Notes under the pieces: model-generated
Database searches by the model: none
What the model was told of the DNA's origin: nothing
Seen by the model: only the letters and a program-made list of their open reading frames with translations
NCBI RefSeq assembly: GCF_003336205.1
Contig: NZ_QPIE01000005.1
Span: 186,001 to 250,000 of the forward strand
Length of the DNA stretch: 64,000 bases
DNA from: Chryseobacterium lacus
GTDB taxonomy: Bacteria > Bacteroidota > Bacteroidia > Flavobacteriales > Weeksellaceae
Reading direction: 5' to 3'
Made by a program: the position numbers and the translations under genes
In this document: one piece after another, positions 44,056-52,903 of the stretch
Layout: the number at the start of each line of letters is the position of its first letter
Numbering within the stretch: position 1 is the stretch's first letter

Positions 44056-44547
44056 TTATTGTTTATCAAAACTTTTGTAATGATCATTAGTGAGCCATAT
44101 TTCGCCGGAATCCGTGTATACGATACGGTCAGCATTCCGCTTCCCGCAACGGTAATTTACATCTGCTTCGTAATATATTTTTTCGGCAGGAAGTTTTTTT
44201 TCTCTGTTTCCAAAACGGTCGCCACCAATCGCTTTTCTCGGAAGAACATCGCAGAGATTGCCTTTTTCAGGAATCCATCCCTGAGTTCTTGCTTCAGCTT
44301 TTGTGAGGTAATAATCGGGCAGTTGATGATGTTTTTTCACATAATTGATAACCGTCGAATCTTTGGTAAGTTCATCAATAGCAGCATGAGAAATGGAAGG
44401 TTCCGAAATTTCAATGGGTTTTGCAGAGAGTGCAGTTGCTGTTTCTTTCGGTTCCGATTGATACTGTGAGTAGGCAAACATCAGCAAAATTCCGATAAGT
44501 CCGCCGATCAGAAAGAAAAAGAAAATTTTAATTTTTTCAGAATTCAT
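44056..44547 (-). CDS. Barnase-family ribonuclease with N-terminal membrane anchor/signal
   Basis: A 163-residue guanyl-type RNase. An N-terminal hydrophobic helix (IFFFFLIGGLIGILLMFAY, about 8-26) should export or anchor it. The nuclease domain matches barnase closely: GWIPEKGNLCDVLPRKAIGGDRFGNREKKLP (91-120) carries the counterparts of Lys27 (Lys95) and Arg59 (Arg115), and the catalytic triad is Glu127, Arg141 and His156 (YYEADVNY, DRIVYTDSGEIWLTNDH). All active residues are present, so it should be active. Its gene lies 11 bp after nadE and 20 bp before barstar, so the toxin pair is in the nadE transcript. Confidence 0.93.
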   Translation of the reverse strand: MNSEKIKIFFFFLIGGLIGILLMFAYSQYQSEPKETATALSAKPIEISEPSISHAAIDELTKDSTVINYVKKHHQLPDYYLTKAEARTQGWIPEKGNLCDVLPRKAIGGDRFGNREKKLPAEKIYYEADVNYRCGKRNADRIVYTDSGEIWLTNDHYKSFDKQ

Positions 44548-44558
44548 ACGAAATGGTT

Positions 44559-45359
44559 TCAGGACTCAGTGTTTTTCCATTCTTCAGGAATTTCACACAC
44601 CGGAATCGGGGTAATTTTATGCTGAGTAGCCTTGTGCATTTTAGAGAATATTCTGTATACCTCAAGATCACGACCAGTATAGTTGGCTGCAGTTTTCGTT
44701 CCCCATTCTTTTTGAATTTTTTCCAGTTCAGGATAACTTGCTCCGATCTGCTGTTCATCTGTTCTTGCCGTATCCCAAAGTCCGTCTGCGGGTATCGCAT
44801 TGCGAATACTTTCAACCAGATTTAAAGCATTGGCCAAAGCGTAAACTTCAGTTTTATAAAGATCCGCAATGGGAGAAATGTCAACGCCACCGTCACCGTA
44901 TTTGGTGAAAAATCCAATTCCAAAATCCTCTACTTTATTCCCCGTTCCGCATACCAACAGGTCATTGGTTTGCGCATAATAATATAAAGAAAGCATCCGA
45001 AGCCGGCTTCTGGTGTTCGCCAAAGCAAGCTGTTGATTGGAATTTTGATTTTCAGGAACATCAAACGTATTTTCAAGTTCCTCAAATGTTGCTGTGAGAT
45101 CTACCCGCTGCGCTTTTGCATTGGGAAAACGCTGAGTAATGAAATTCATATGTTCCCATGCTCTGCTGATTTCGTCCTGTGTTTGTCGGATGGGCAATTC
45201 CAACATGAGAAGTTCGAGATCTGTCATCGCACAAAGTGTCGAAACCACAGCCGAATCTACGCCTCCCGATACTCCGATGATATATCCTTTCGCTCCCGCA
45301 TTGTTAGCATAATCGCGGAGCCATTGCACAATATGATGAATGATTTTTTCTGACTGCAT
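44559..45359 (-). CDS. nadE: NH3-dependent NAD synthetase
   Basis: A 266-residue N-type ATP-pyrophosphatase that converts nicotinic acid adenine dinucleotide to NAD. The P-loop is IIGVSGGVDSAVVSTLC (29-44), with further family motifs LALANTRSRLRMLSLYYYAQTNDLLVCGTGNKVEDFGIGFFTKYGDGGVDISPIADLYKTEV and PADGLWDTARTDEQQIGASYPELE. The glutaminase domain is absent, so it uses ammonia. It is divergent from gldB, a neighbour in other flavobacteria too. The barnase/barstar genes follow it on the same strand. Confidence 0.96.
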   Translation of the reverse strand: MQSEKIIHHIVQWLRDYANNAGAKGYIIGVSGGVDSAVVSTLCAMTDLELLMLELPIRQTQDEISRAWEHMNFITQRFPNAKAQRVDLTATFEELENTFDVPENQNSNQQLALANTRSRLRMLSLYYYAQTNDLLVCGTGNKVEDFGIGFFTKYGDGGVDISPIADLYKTEVYALANALNLVESIRNAIPADGLWDTARTDEQQIGASYPELEKIQKEWGTKTAANYTGRDLEVYRIFSKMHKATQHKITPIPVCEIPEEWKNTES

Positions 45360-45405
45360 ACTATTTTCTTAAGGTGAGGAAGCAAAGGCTTCATTTAATT
45401 TTCCT

Positions 45406-45413
45406 TATTTTTG
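45406..45413 (+). promoter_or_regulatory. -7 promoter element of gldB
   Basis: TATTTTTG matches TAnnTTTG, 25 bp before the gldB ATG. A good -33 TTG is not evident. Confidence 0.55.
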
Positions 45414-45438
45414 TCCCTCTAAACAGGATGTAAAAATA

Positions 45439-46419
45439 ATGAAGTTTTTTAAATTATTCATGCTTGCAGTTGCCGTAGCTTTCGCCATCACTTCATGCCA
45501 GAAAGAAAAAGAAAATATCTGGGATATAAAGGTGGAAACTCCCGCTGAAAAAGTGCCGATTACCGATATTTCCAAAGAATTTTTTGATGCCAATGTTCCT
45601 ATTGAGCAGTTTAAAGAAAAATATCCGTGGTTTCAGGGTTCTGTAAAAGATGAAGATTTTATTAAAAGAAAAAATAATCCCGAAGAAATAAAGCTTTACA
45701 AAGAAGCTGCTTCCAAAACAGATCTTAATAAATTGGCCACGGATCTTACTGAGCTTTTTGCCAGAATAAGACATTATTTCCCAAATTTTAAAGATCCTAA
45801 AGTGTACACTTTTTCTTCCAGCACACAGATGTATGAAGAACCCGTGATTTACGATCCGCAACAGGGATATTTGTTTATAGATATTTCGGGATTTATGGGT
45901 GAAAAAAACGAATACTATAAAGGAATTGAAGAATATTTCAAAGTCTCGATGAATCAGGAAAATATACTTCCTAAAATCTCAGAAGCCATTGCGTTTTCTG
46001 CAGTTTCCTATGACCGGAATTCTCAGAAGTTCATTGATTTAATGGTTTTTTACGGAAAAGTAATGATGCTTCAGGATGCTTTTATTCCGCAACTTCCGGA
46101 TCATCTCAAAATGAATATCAGTGAAAAACAAATGACCTGGAACAAAGCTAATGAGCAAAATATTTGGGATTATTTCGTGGAGAATGATTATCTCTTTAGT
46201 GCAGATCCGCGTCTTTCGGAGCGATTTATTGCGCCAGGGCCGTTTTCTAAATTTTATACCGAAGCCGATAAAGAATCGTCGCCACAAGTTGGCATTTTCA
46301 CAGGGTGGCAGATTTGCAGAAATTTTTTCGATAAAAATAAAGAAACCTCATTACAGGAATTTCTAAACATGAGTGCAGGAGATATTTTTAATCAGTCTGC
46401 CTATAAACCTACTCTTTAA
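45439..46419 (+). CDS. gldB: Gliding motility lipoprotein GldB
   Basis: A 326-residue lipoprotein: the signal sequence MKFFKLFMLAVAVAFAITSC ends in a lipobox with Cys20, followed by the charged QKEKEN. The body shows the GldB pattern (PWFQGSVKDEDFIKRKNN, FPNFKDPKVYTFSS, YEEPVIYDPQQGYLFIDISGFMG and the C-terminal QVGIFTGWQICRNFFDKN). GldB is needed for gliding in Flavobacterium johnsoniae and is part of the wider T9SS and motility gene set. The fold is a DUF2268-like protease relative, but its HExxH motif is not seen here. It is followed by gldC after 9 bp. Confidence 0.93.
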   Translation: MKFFKLFMLAVAVAFAITSCQKEKENIWDIKVETPAEKVPITDISKEFFDANVPIEQFKEKYPWFQGSVKDEDFIKRKNNPEEIKLYKEAASKTDLNKLATDLTELFARIRHYFPNFKDPKVYTFSSSTQMYEEPVIYDPQQGYLFIDISGFMGEKNEYYKGIEEYFKVSMNQENILPKISEAIAFSAVSYDRNSQKFIDLMVFYGKVMMLQDAFIPQLPDHLKMNISEKQMTWNKANEQNIWDYFVENDYLFSADPRLSERFIAPGPFSKFYTEADKESSPQVGIFTGWQICRNFFDKNKETSLQEFLNMSAGDIFNQSAYKPTL

Positions 46420-46428
46420 AATAAAAAT

Positions 46429-46755
46429 ATGCGTACAACAAAGATACAACTGGATGTGGAACTAGATGATAATCACGTTCCTGAAACGATGACCTGGCAT
46501 GCCGAAGACGGCGGAATAGAAAATCAACCTACCAAAGCTACTGTGATGGCAGTTTGGGATGATGCTGCAAAAGAAGCACTCCGCATTGATTTATGGACGA
46601 AAGATATGCCTGTCGATCACATGAAAATGTTTCTGCATCAGATCTTGCTTTCGCTCAGTAATACCTATGAAAAAGCGACCGGAGAGGAAGATGTAGCCGA
46701 CTGGATGGAAATGATGGCCGAAGAATTTGCGGTAAAAGCAGCCATTAAAATGTAA
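46429..46755 (+). CDS. gldC: Gliding motility protein GldC
   Basis: A 108-residue acidic protein of the GldC family: TTKIQLDVELDDNHVPETMTWHAEDGG at the start and KAMVMA-like core KATVMAVWDDAAKEALRIDLWTKDMPVDHMKMFLHQILLSLSNTYEKATGEED. It has no signal peptide, so it is cytoplasmic. GldC enhances but is not essential for gliding in F. johnsoniae. It lies 9 bp behind gldB, as in other flavobacteria. Confidence 0.95.
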   Translation: MRTTKIQLDVELDDNHVPETMTWHAEDGGIENQPTKATVMAVWDDAAKEALRIDLWTKDMPVDHMKMFLHQILLSLSNTYEKATGEEDVADWMEMMAEEFAVKAAIKM

Positions 46756-46802
46756 AATTAAACCTCCTTTGTTCTTTATCATTAATTAGAAAATTACACA
46801 TT

Positions 46803-47951
46803 ATGAAATTTAATACGAAAGTGATCCATGGCGGACAACAACATGAGCCTCATACGGGTTCTGTTAATGTTCCTGTTTTTCTTACTTCTACCTTCGCACA
46901 GCGCACTCCCGGTGAACTGAAAGCGGGTTATGAATATTCGAGAGCAGCCAATCCTACGCGACAAGCCTTGGAAGATGCCCTTGCAAGCATAGAAAACGGA
47001 GCTACAGGTTTGGCGTTCGGATCAGGTTTGGCAGCTATGGATGCTGTTTTAAAATTCCTGAATCCCGGCGATGAAGTGATTGCAGTAGACGATCTTTACG
47101 GCGGATCCTACAGGCTTTTCACCAGATTATATGAAAAATATGACCTTAAATTTACGTTTGTCAGTTTTCATGATGTTTCCAAAATTGCTGATATTATTAC
47201 GGATAAAACAAAATTGATATGGCTGGAAACGCCAACCAATCCTTTGATGAAACTGGTAGACATCAAAGCAGTGGCTGATCTTATAAAAGGAAAAGATATT
47301 CTGTTGGCAGTAGATAATACTTTTGCTTCCCCATATATTCAGCGGCCTATAGATTTGGGTGCGGATATTGTGATGCATTCGGCAACGAAATATTTGGGCG
47401 GTCATTCCGACGTTATTGCCGGAGCTTTAATCACCAAAACCAAAGAACTCGGCGACGCTTTGCATTTTATTCAGTTTGCCAGCGGTGGTATTTTAGGACC
47501 TCACGATTCGTATCTCGTGCTGAGAGGAATTAAAACTTTATCGCTCAGAATGCAAAGGCATTCAGAAAACGGAATCGAAGTCGCAAAATATCTTGAGCAG
47601 CATCCTGCCGTGCAAAATGTTTTTTATCCCGGATTGCCTTCCCATCCTCAGTATGAATTGGCTAAAAAACAAATGAAAGAAAATGGCGGAATGGTTTCCT
47701 TTACTTTTAAATCTGGAAAGAAAGAAGATGCTGTAAAGTTGCTTGAAAACCTTAAAGTATTTACCCTTGCTGAAAGCCTGGGAGGTGTAGAATCGCTTGC
47801 CAATCATCCGGCTAGCATGACGCATGCTTCTATTCCGGCGGAAAAACGTGCTGAACTCGGTATTACTGATGATCTCGTCCGTTTAAGTGTAGGAATAGAA
47901 GATTTGGAAGACCTCATTTCTGATTTGGAAATAGCTTTTTCATCTATTTAA
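46803..47951 (+). CDS. Cystathionine gamma-synthase/lyase family PLP enzyme
   Basis: A 382-residue Cys/Met metabolism PLP enzyme. FNTKVIHGGQQHEPHTGSVNVPVFLTSTFAQ is the N-terminal signature, GYEYSRAANPTRQALEDALASIENG and GSGLAAMDAVLKFL bind PLP phosphate, WLETPTNPLMKLVDI follows, and the Schiff-base Lys lies in VMHSATKYLGGHSDVIAGAL near 200. The C-terminal segment SLGGVESLANHPASMTHASIP is typical. It makes or breaks cystathionine, in methionine synthesis or transsulfuration; gamma-synthase and gamma-lyase cannot be separated by these motifs. It has no operon partner. Confidence 0.93.
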   Translation: MKFNTKVIHGGQQHEPHTGSVNVPVFLTSTFAQRTPGELKAGYEYSRAANPTRQALEDALASIENGATGLAFGSGLAAMDAVLKFLNPGDEVIAVDDLYGGSYRLFTRLYEKYDLKFTFVSFHDVSKIADIITDKTKLIWLETPTNPLMKLVDIKAVADLIKGKDILLAVDNTFASPYIQRPIDLGADIVMHSATKYLGGHSDVIAGALITKTKELGDALHFIQFASGGILGPHDSYLVLRGIKTLSLRMQRHSENGIEVAKYLEQHPAVQNVFYPGLPSHPQYELAKKQMKENGGMVSFTFKSGKKEDAVKLLENLKVFTLAESLGGVESLANHPASMTHASIPAEKRAELGITDDLVRLSVGIEDLEDLISDLEIAFSSI

Positions 47952-48017
47952 TAATAGTAGGATTATCCACTTTATTGAGAGGTTTTAAGTCAAAACACAG
48001 TATATTTTTCTCCGAAT

Positions 48018-48566
48018 ATGGATCATATTGTTGAAATTCTGAAATCCGGCGGAACCTTGTTGTATCCTACCGATACCATTTGGGGAATAGGCTGCGATGC
48101 AACGAATGTGGAAGCTATTAAAAAAATTTTTGAAATAAAAAAACGGGATGCCTCCAAATCAATGATTGTTCTGGTAGAAAGCGAGCAGCGTCTTCAGAAT
48201 ATTGTGGATGTGCCAGAAATGGCTTGGCAAATCATGGATCTTTCGGATAAACCCGTAACCATCGTTTATGATCTTCCTAAAGGAATTCCTGATGAACTTC
48301 TGGCGGAAGATGGCAGTATTGGAATACGGTTGGTGAAGGATAATTTTTGCAAAAAATTGATTTCAAAACTTAATAAACCTTTGGTATCTACATCGGCAAA
48401 TTTCAGCGGAGAAAAAAGTCCGATGAAATTTTCCGACATCAATCCTGAAATTATTCAGGAAGTGGATTACGCTGTGGAAGAACAGCGCAACCGAATCTCT
48501 AAGTTTTCGGGTTCTTCTGTCATCAGAATCTGGCCGGACAACCGCATAAAAATTTTAAGAGAATAA
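48018..48566 (+). CDS. L-threonylcarbamoyladenylate synthase (TsaC/YrdC/Sua5 family)
   Basis: A 182-residue protein with the YrdC fold that makes threonylcarbamoyl-AMP for the t6A37 tRNA modification. Family motifs are GGTLLYPTDTIWGIGCDATNVEAIKKIFEIKKRDASKSMIVLV at the start, PVTIVYDLPKG, and SIGIRLVKDNFCKKLISKLNKPLVSTSANFSGE. It lacks the C-terminal Sua5 domain, so it is the short TsaC type. It lies 75 bp before the CCA-adding enzyme, another tRNA gene. Confidence 0.94.
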   Translation: MDHIVEILKSGGTLLYPTDTIWGIGCDATNVEAIKKIFEIKKRDASKSMIVLVESEQRLQNIVDVPEMAWQIMDLSDKPVTIVYDLPKGIPDELLAEDGSIGIRLVKDNFCKKLISKLNKPLVSTSANFSGEKSPMKFSDINPEIIQEVDYAVEEQRNRISKFSGSSVIRIWPDNRIKILRE

Positions 48567-48641
48567 GAGAGTGATCCGATTCGTATCTTTACACACCACA
48601 ACACTTACAACAACGCTTGTTGGTGACGTTTATTTTAGCCC

Positions 48642-50063
48642 ATGCACATCAATTTAATTCAAAATAAAAATTACAGACTTTTCAAAATTATTTCTGAAAC
48701 AGCCTTCCTGCATGGACAGTCCGTCTATATCATCGGCGGCTATGTTCGGGATTTATTAATGAAAAGAGCCACACCTTCAGATATTGATTTTGTGACCGAA
48801 GGTTCAGGAATTGAACTCGCCCAAAATATTGCCAAAACTCTCAGTCCAACACTGAAAGTTTCCATTTTCAAAACCTATGGCACAGCGATGTTTCGTTACC
48901 ATGATCTGGAACTGGAATTTGTCGGAGCGCGAAAAGAAAGTTATTCCGAAGAAAGCAGAAATCCTGAAGTAGAATCGGGAACATTGCGAGAAGATCAACT
49001 TCGTCGGGATTTCACCATAAATGCGATGGCCATTTCTTTGAATAAAGAAAATTTCGGAATGTTGGTAGATCCTTTTGAAGGAAAACAAGATCTCGAAAAT
49101 AAAATCCTCAGAACTCCATTGGAACCTCATCAAACGTATTCCGACGATCCGTTGCGAATGATGCGCGCCATCCGGTTTGCCACTACATTGAATTTTCGTG
49201 TTGATGAACCTTCGCTGGCTGCCATTCGACAGGAAGCCGGCCGTATTAAAATTGTTTCCATGGAGCGGATTATGGTGGAATTTAACAAAATAATGCTTTC
49301 GCAAAAACCATCATCAGGTTTAAAACTGATGGAACAAACCGGCCTTTTAAAACTGATTATTCCTGAACTTACTGCATTGAAAGGCATTGAAGAAGTGGAA
49401 GGGCAAACGCATAAAGACAATTTTTATCACACCTTGGAAGTGGTGGATAATATTTCTCTTCATACGGAAAACCTCTGGCTTCGCTGGGCTGCATTGCTTC
49501 ACGACATTGGAAAAGCTCCAACCAAGAAATTTGCAGAAGGAACAGGCTGGACTTTTCACGGGCACGAATTTTTAGGTTCCAAAATGGTAAAAAATCTCTT
49601 TCAACGGCTGAAACTTCCTTTGGGCCAGGATATGAAATATGTACAGAAATTGGTGAAACTTTCTTCACGGCCAATTGCGCTCGTTACAGATGATGCATCA
49701 GATTCCGCATTGAGACGTTTGCTGTATGATGCCGGAGAAGATCTGGAAGATTTGTTTACACTTTGTAAAGCAGATATTACCACGAAAAACGCGAAAAAAC
49801 AGCAACATTTTAAGAAGAATTTTGATTATGTGGCTGCCAAAATTAAAGAAGTAGAAGCCAAAGATCATATCCGTAATTTTCAACCGCCTATTTCCGGTGA
49901 AGAATTGATGGAACTTTTCGGACTGAAACCTGGACGTGAAATTGGTGTTTTGAAAGAAAGTGTAAAAGAAGCAATTTTGGAAGGAAAGATTTCTAATAGC
50001 AAGGAAGAAGCTTTGCATTTTGTCCTTTCCGAAGCTAGAAAATTGGGCCTTTCTCCCGCTTGA
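48642..50063 (+). CDS. cca: CCA tRNA nucleotidyltransferase with HD domain
   Basis: A 473-residue class II nucleotidyltransferase that adds or repairs the 3' CCA end of tRNAs. The head domain has VYIIGGYVRDLLMKRATPSDIDFVTEG (GGxVRD and the catalytic Asp-x-Asp), FVGARKESYSE, and LREDQLRRDFTINAMAISL. The neck has DDPLRMMRAIRFATTL. An HD domain follows (ALLHDIGKAPTKKF near 290), and the end holds a tail helix region. It needs a template-free CTP/ATP mechanism. It could alternatively be an A-adding enzyme, but with no second homologue in this window the full CCA role is likelier. Confidence 0.93.
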   Translation: MHINLIQNKNYRLFKIISETAFLHGQSVYIIGGYVRDLLMKRATPSDIDFVTEGSGIELAQNIAKTLSPTLKVSIFKTYGTAMFRYHDLELEFVGARKESYSEESRNPEVESGTLREDQLRRDFTINAMAISLNKENFGMLVDPFEGKQDLENKILRTPLEPHQTYSDDPLRMMRAIRFATTLNFRVDEPSLAAIRQEAGRIKIVSMERIMVEFNKIMLSQKPSSGLKLMEQTGLLKLIIPELTALKGIEEVEGQTHKDNFYHTLEVVDNISLHTENLWLRWAALLHDIGKAPTKKFAEGTGWTFHGHEFLGSKMVKNLFQRLKLPLGQDMKYVQKLVKLSSRPIALVTDDASDSALRRLLYDAGEDLEDLFTLCKADITTKNAKKQQHFKKNFDYVAAKIKEVEAKDHIRNFQPPISGEELMELFGLKPGREIGVLKESVKEAILEGKISNSKEEALHFVLSEARKLGLSPA

Positions 50064-50124
50064 TCTGTTTTTATTTTAAGAATTATTTAACCTTTATCTT
50101 AGGAAGATTCTGTCATAATTTGCT

Positions 50125-50132
50125 TATTTTTG
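50125..50132 (+). promoter_or_regulatory. -7 promoter element of tpx
   Basis: TATTTTTG matches TAnnTTTG, 16 bp before the ATG. No clear -33 TTG is seen at 18-20 nt. Confidence 0.55.
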
Positions 50133-50148
50133 ATAAAAATAAAATAGT

Positions 50149-50646
50149 ATGGCACATATTAAATTACACGGTAATGACGTTCAAACCGTAGGAAATCTTC
50201 CTGAAGTAGGAAGCTCGATCAAAGATTTTGCATTGGTAGACACCGATCTGAATGTGAAAACAAAAGACGATTTTAAAGGGAAAAAGAAAATATTCAGCAT
50301 TTTCCCAAGCGTAGATACCGGCGTTTGTGCTGCTGCAGCCAGAAAGTTTAATGAAAAAGCGGCGGATCTGCCGGATACAGTAGTGATTAATGTTTCCAAA
50401 GATCTTCCGTTTGCACTCAAGAGATTTTGTGCTGCCGAAGGTTTGGATCATGTGGAAACACTTTCCGATTTCAGAGGAACTTTTGGAGATGATTTCGGTG
50501 TCGGCATCAGCGACAGCCCGATGAAAGGGCTTCTCAGCCGTGCGATTATTGTAACAGATGAGGAAGGAAAAGTGCTTTACACAGAGCAGGTTCCGGAAAT
50601 TACTGAAGAACCCGATTACGATGCTGCTTTACAAGCTTTGAAATAA
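50149..50646 (+). CDS. tpx: Thiol peroxidase (atypical 2-Cys peroxiredoxin)
   Basis: A 165-residue peroxiredoxin that reduces hydrogen peroxide and alkyl peroxides with thioredoxin. The peroxidatic Cys60 is in SIFPSVDTGVCAAAARKFNEKA and the resolving Cys94 in FALKRFCAAEGLDHVETLSDFR, the exact spacing of Tpx. The start MAHIKLHGNDVQTVGNLPEVG is typical. It is monocistronic, with a promoter just upstream and a terminator at 50671. Confidence 0.97.
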   Translation: MAHIKLHGNDVQTVGNLPEVGSSIKDFALVDTDLNVKTKDDFKGKKKIFSIFPSVDTGVCAAAARKFNEKAADLPDTVVINVSKDLPFALKRFCAAEGLDHVETLSDFRGTFGDDFGVGISDSPMKGLLSRAIIVTDEEGKVLYTEQVPEITEEPDYDAALQALK

Positions 50647-50670
50647 TAAAACTAGAAATTTATAAATTAA

Positions 50671-50698
50671 AAAAGCGCAATTGAGTTTGCGTTTTTTT
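50671..50698 (+). terminator. Terminator after tpx
   Basis: AAAAGCGCAA (50671-50680) pairs with TTGCGTTTT (50687-50695) over a 6-nt loop, with a wobble near the base and a long T run. Confidence 0.82.
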
Positions 50699-50709
50699 GA
50701 TTTTGAAAA

Positions 50710-51927
50710 ATGAAACGCTCAGGATCTGCAAACCTACCGCTCCATTATGGATATGTTCCACAATGGTTGTACGAACGGATGTCCAAACTCGGAATTTCCA
50801 TTGTCGAGGTAATTCTGGCAGATTATGGTAAAAATGAAATCATCAGAAGGATGAGTGATCCTTTCTGGTTTCAGAGTCTGGGTGCAGTGATGGGAATGGA
50901 TTGGCATTCTTCGGGGGTCACCACTTCGGTGATGGGTGCGTTAAAACGAGCCATCAATCCGCATTCGCGTGAACTCGGAATTTATATTGCCGGTGGAAAA
51001 GGAAAATTTTCCCTGGAAACGCCTTCCGAACTTTTAAAAATTGCAGAAACAACCGGCCTCAACGGATCAGAATTGGTTCGCGCCAGTAAATTATCAGCAA
51101 AAGTGGATAATACGGCCATTCAGGATGGTTATCAATTGTACACCCACAATTTTATGGTGAACGATGAAGGAAATTGGGCAGTGATCCAACAGGGGATGAA
51201 TGTTAAAAGTAAAACAGCGCGTCGGTACCATTGGCATTCTGAAAATATTAAAAGTTTTGTCGAAGAGCCTCACACAGGGATTTGTGGAATTCATCAGGGA
51301 ATTATTCTGGATCTTACTGCAAAATCTGCCAGCCAAAACAGAAACGGCATTCTGAATATTTCCCATGAAAGTCCGGAAGCAATGATGAAGGAAGTTTCAC
51401 TCATTCTCCCTGCTCATCATGATATCCGTGCATCTGATTTGAACTTGAAAAGACTGGGCGCCACTTTGGCTATGACTCGCGAAATGCAGCCGGAAAATTT
51501 TGAAGAACTGCTGTTGTTAAAAGGGGTCGGGCCACGAACGATGCAAAGTCTGGCGTTGGTTTCGGAAGTGATTCACGGTGCACCGTCAAGATTTCAGGAT
51601 CCTGCGAGATTTTCCTTTGCTCATGGCGGAAAAGACGGGCATCCGTTTCCCGTTCCTACCAAAATATATGATGAAACGATCGAAATTCTGAGATCAGGAA
51701 TTCAAAAATCTAAATTGGAACATTCTGAGAAACTGCTGGCCATCAAGAAACTTCATGAAATCAATGTACGATTAGAGGAAAATTTTGAACCCGATTTTGA
51801 TGTTCAGGATGTCATTGAAGAAGAACGAAAAAACTCGTGGAAGTACGGAGGAAAAACAGTTTTCGGAGATGCAAAACCACCGAGAAATCTTCCCCGGAAC
51901 GGCGGTATTCAGCTGTCTCTTTTCTGA
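50710..51927 (+). CDS. DUF763 domain protein
   Basis: A 405-residue member of the DUF763 family. The N-terminus KRSGSANLPLHYGYVPQWLYERMSKLGISIVEVILADYGKNEIIRRMSDPFWFQSLGAVMGMDWHSSGVTTSVMGALKRAINP is very characteristic. RRYHWHSENIKSFVEEPHTGICG holds conserved His and Glu residues. A helix-hairpin-helix-like segment LLLLKGVGPRTMQSLALVSEVIHG near 275 suggests DNA contact. The family is uncharacterised; nuclease or DNA-repair roles are guesses from this motif. It is preceded by the tpx terminator, so it must have its own promoter. Confidence 0.9.
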   Translation: MKRSGSANLPLHYGYVPQWLYERMSKLGISIVEVILADYGKNEIIRRMSDPFWFQSLGAVMGMDWHSSGVTTSVMGALKRAINPHSRELGIYIAGGKGKFSLETPSELLKIAETTGLNGSELVRASKLSAKVDNTAIQDGYQLYTHNFMVNDEGNWAVIQQGMNVKSKTARRYHWHSENIKSFVEEPHTGICGIHQGIILDLTAKSASQNRNGILNISHESPEAMMKEVSLILPAHHDIRASDLNLKRLGATLAMTREMQPENFEELLLLKGVGPRTMQSLALVSEVIHGAPSRFQDPARFSFAHGGKDGHPFPVPTKIYDETIEILRSGIQKSKLEHSEKLLAIKKLHEINVRLEENFEPDFDVQDVIEEERKNSWKYGGKTVFGDAKPPRNLPRNGGIQLSLF

Positions 51928-52010
51928 ATCGTAAAAAACAGAGCCTTAGATTGATATATTTTTTTTAAATTTAATCGCCGAATTATCATTCAACAACCAA
52001 ATTATAAACT

Positions 52011-52439
52011 ATGAAACTAAACCCTTACCTTAATTTTAACGGTAACGCCGAAGAAGCCATGACTTTTTATAAAAAAGTTTTCGGGGTAGATTTTGCCGGC
52101 AATGGCATGATGAAAATGGGCGATTTACCTGATGCGGATAAAATTCCTGCTGAGCTTCACGACCGTGTGATGCATGTTTCGTTGCCTTTGGGCGATGAAT
52201 TTCTGATGGCGTCGGATACCATGCCGGGAATGGGTTTTGCTTACCAACAAGGAAATAACAGCTATATTTGCATTTCCCCGGACACCAAAGATGAAGCAGA
52301 CCGCCTTTTTCAGGAACTCTCTGAAGGTGGAAAGGTAGAAATGCCGATGTCACAGGAATTTTACGGTTACTTCGGAAGTTTTACAGATCGGTTTGGCACA
52401 CCTTGGATGATTCATTTTGAAGAAAATTCAACGTTTTAA
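52011..52439 (+). CDS. VOC-superfamily protein (PhnB-like)
   Basis: A 142-residue protein with the vicinal oxygen chelate fold of the PhnB/3-demethylubiquinone type. The start LNPYLNFNGNAEEAMTFYKKVFGVDFAGNGMMKMGD and the end FGSFTDRFGTPWMIHFEENS are typical. Its enzymatic role is unknown in this group. It leads a four-gene run with three SRPBCC genes, the first only 6 bp downstream. Confidence 0.9.
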   Translation: MKLNPYLNFNGNAEEAMTFYKKVFGVDFAGNGMMKMGDLPDADKIPAELHDRVMHVSLPLGDEFLMASDTMPGMGFAYQQGNNSYICISPDTKDEADRLFQELSEGGKVEMPMSQEFYGYFGSFTDRFGTPWMIHFEENSTF

Positions 52440-52445
52440 ACAATT

Positions 52446-52868
52446 ATGGAAAATATTATACTCAATACCACCATTTTGAAACCTGTACACGAAGTATGGG
52501 AATATTATACGCAACCTGAACATATTAAAAAGTGGAATATTACCAATGAAAATTGGGTTTGTCCGAGAGCAGAAAATGACCTTCGGACCGGAGGAAGATT
52601 TAATTACAGAATGGAAACAAAAGACGGTAGTTATGGGTTCGATTATGCAGGAACTTTTGATGAAGTCATTCCTCAGCAAAAACTCAGTTATACGCTTGAT
52701 GACGGCAGAAAAGCAGAAGTAATTTTCAATAAAGTGGATGAAACAACTACCGAAGTTTTTCTGGATATAGAAGCGGAAACCAAAAATCCTGTGGAAATGC
52801 AGAAAAATGGTCTCGATAAAATTCTTCATAGTTTCGAATTGTATTCTGAAAATCAAAACAGTAAATAA
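52446..52868 (+). CDS. SRPBCC (AHSA1-type) domain protein 1
   Basis: A 140-residue START/Bet v1-fold protein of the AHSA1 (activator of Hsp90 ATPase homologue) group. It opens with the family phrase ILKPVHEVWEYYTQPEHIKKWNITNENWVCPRAENDLRTGGRFNYRMETKDGSYGFDYAGTFDEVIPQQKLSYTLDDGR. These small proteins hold a hydrophobic ligand pocket; the ligand is unknown. It is followed 35 bp later by a clear paralogue, so the two come from a tandem duplication. Confidence 0.92.
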   Translation: MENIILNTTILKPVHEVWEYYTQPEHIKKWNITNENWVCPRAENDLRTGGRFNYRMETKDGSYGFDYAGTFDEVIPQQKLSYTLDDGRKAEVIFNKVDETTTEVFLDIEAETKNPVEMQKNGLDKILHSFELYSENQNSK

Positions 52869-52903
52869 TTATTTGATTTTCAGGTAGTCTAAAAATATAT
52901 AAA

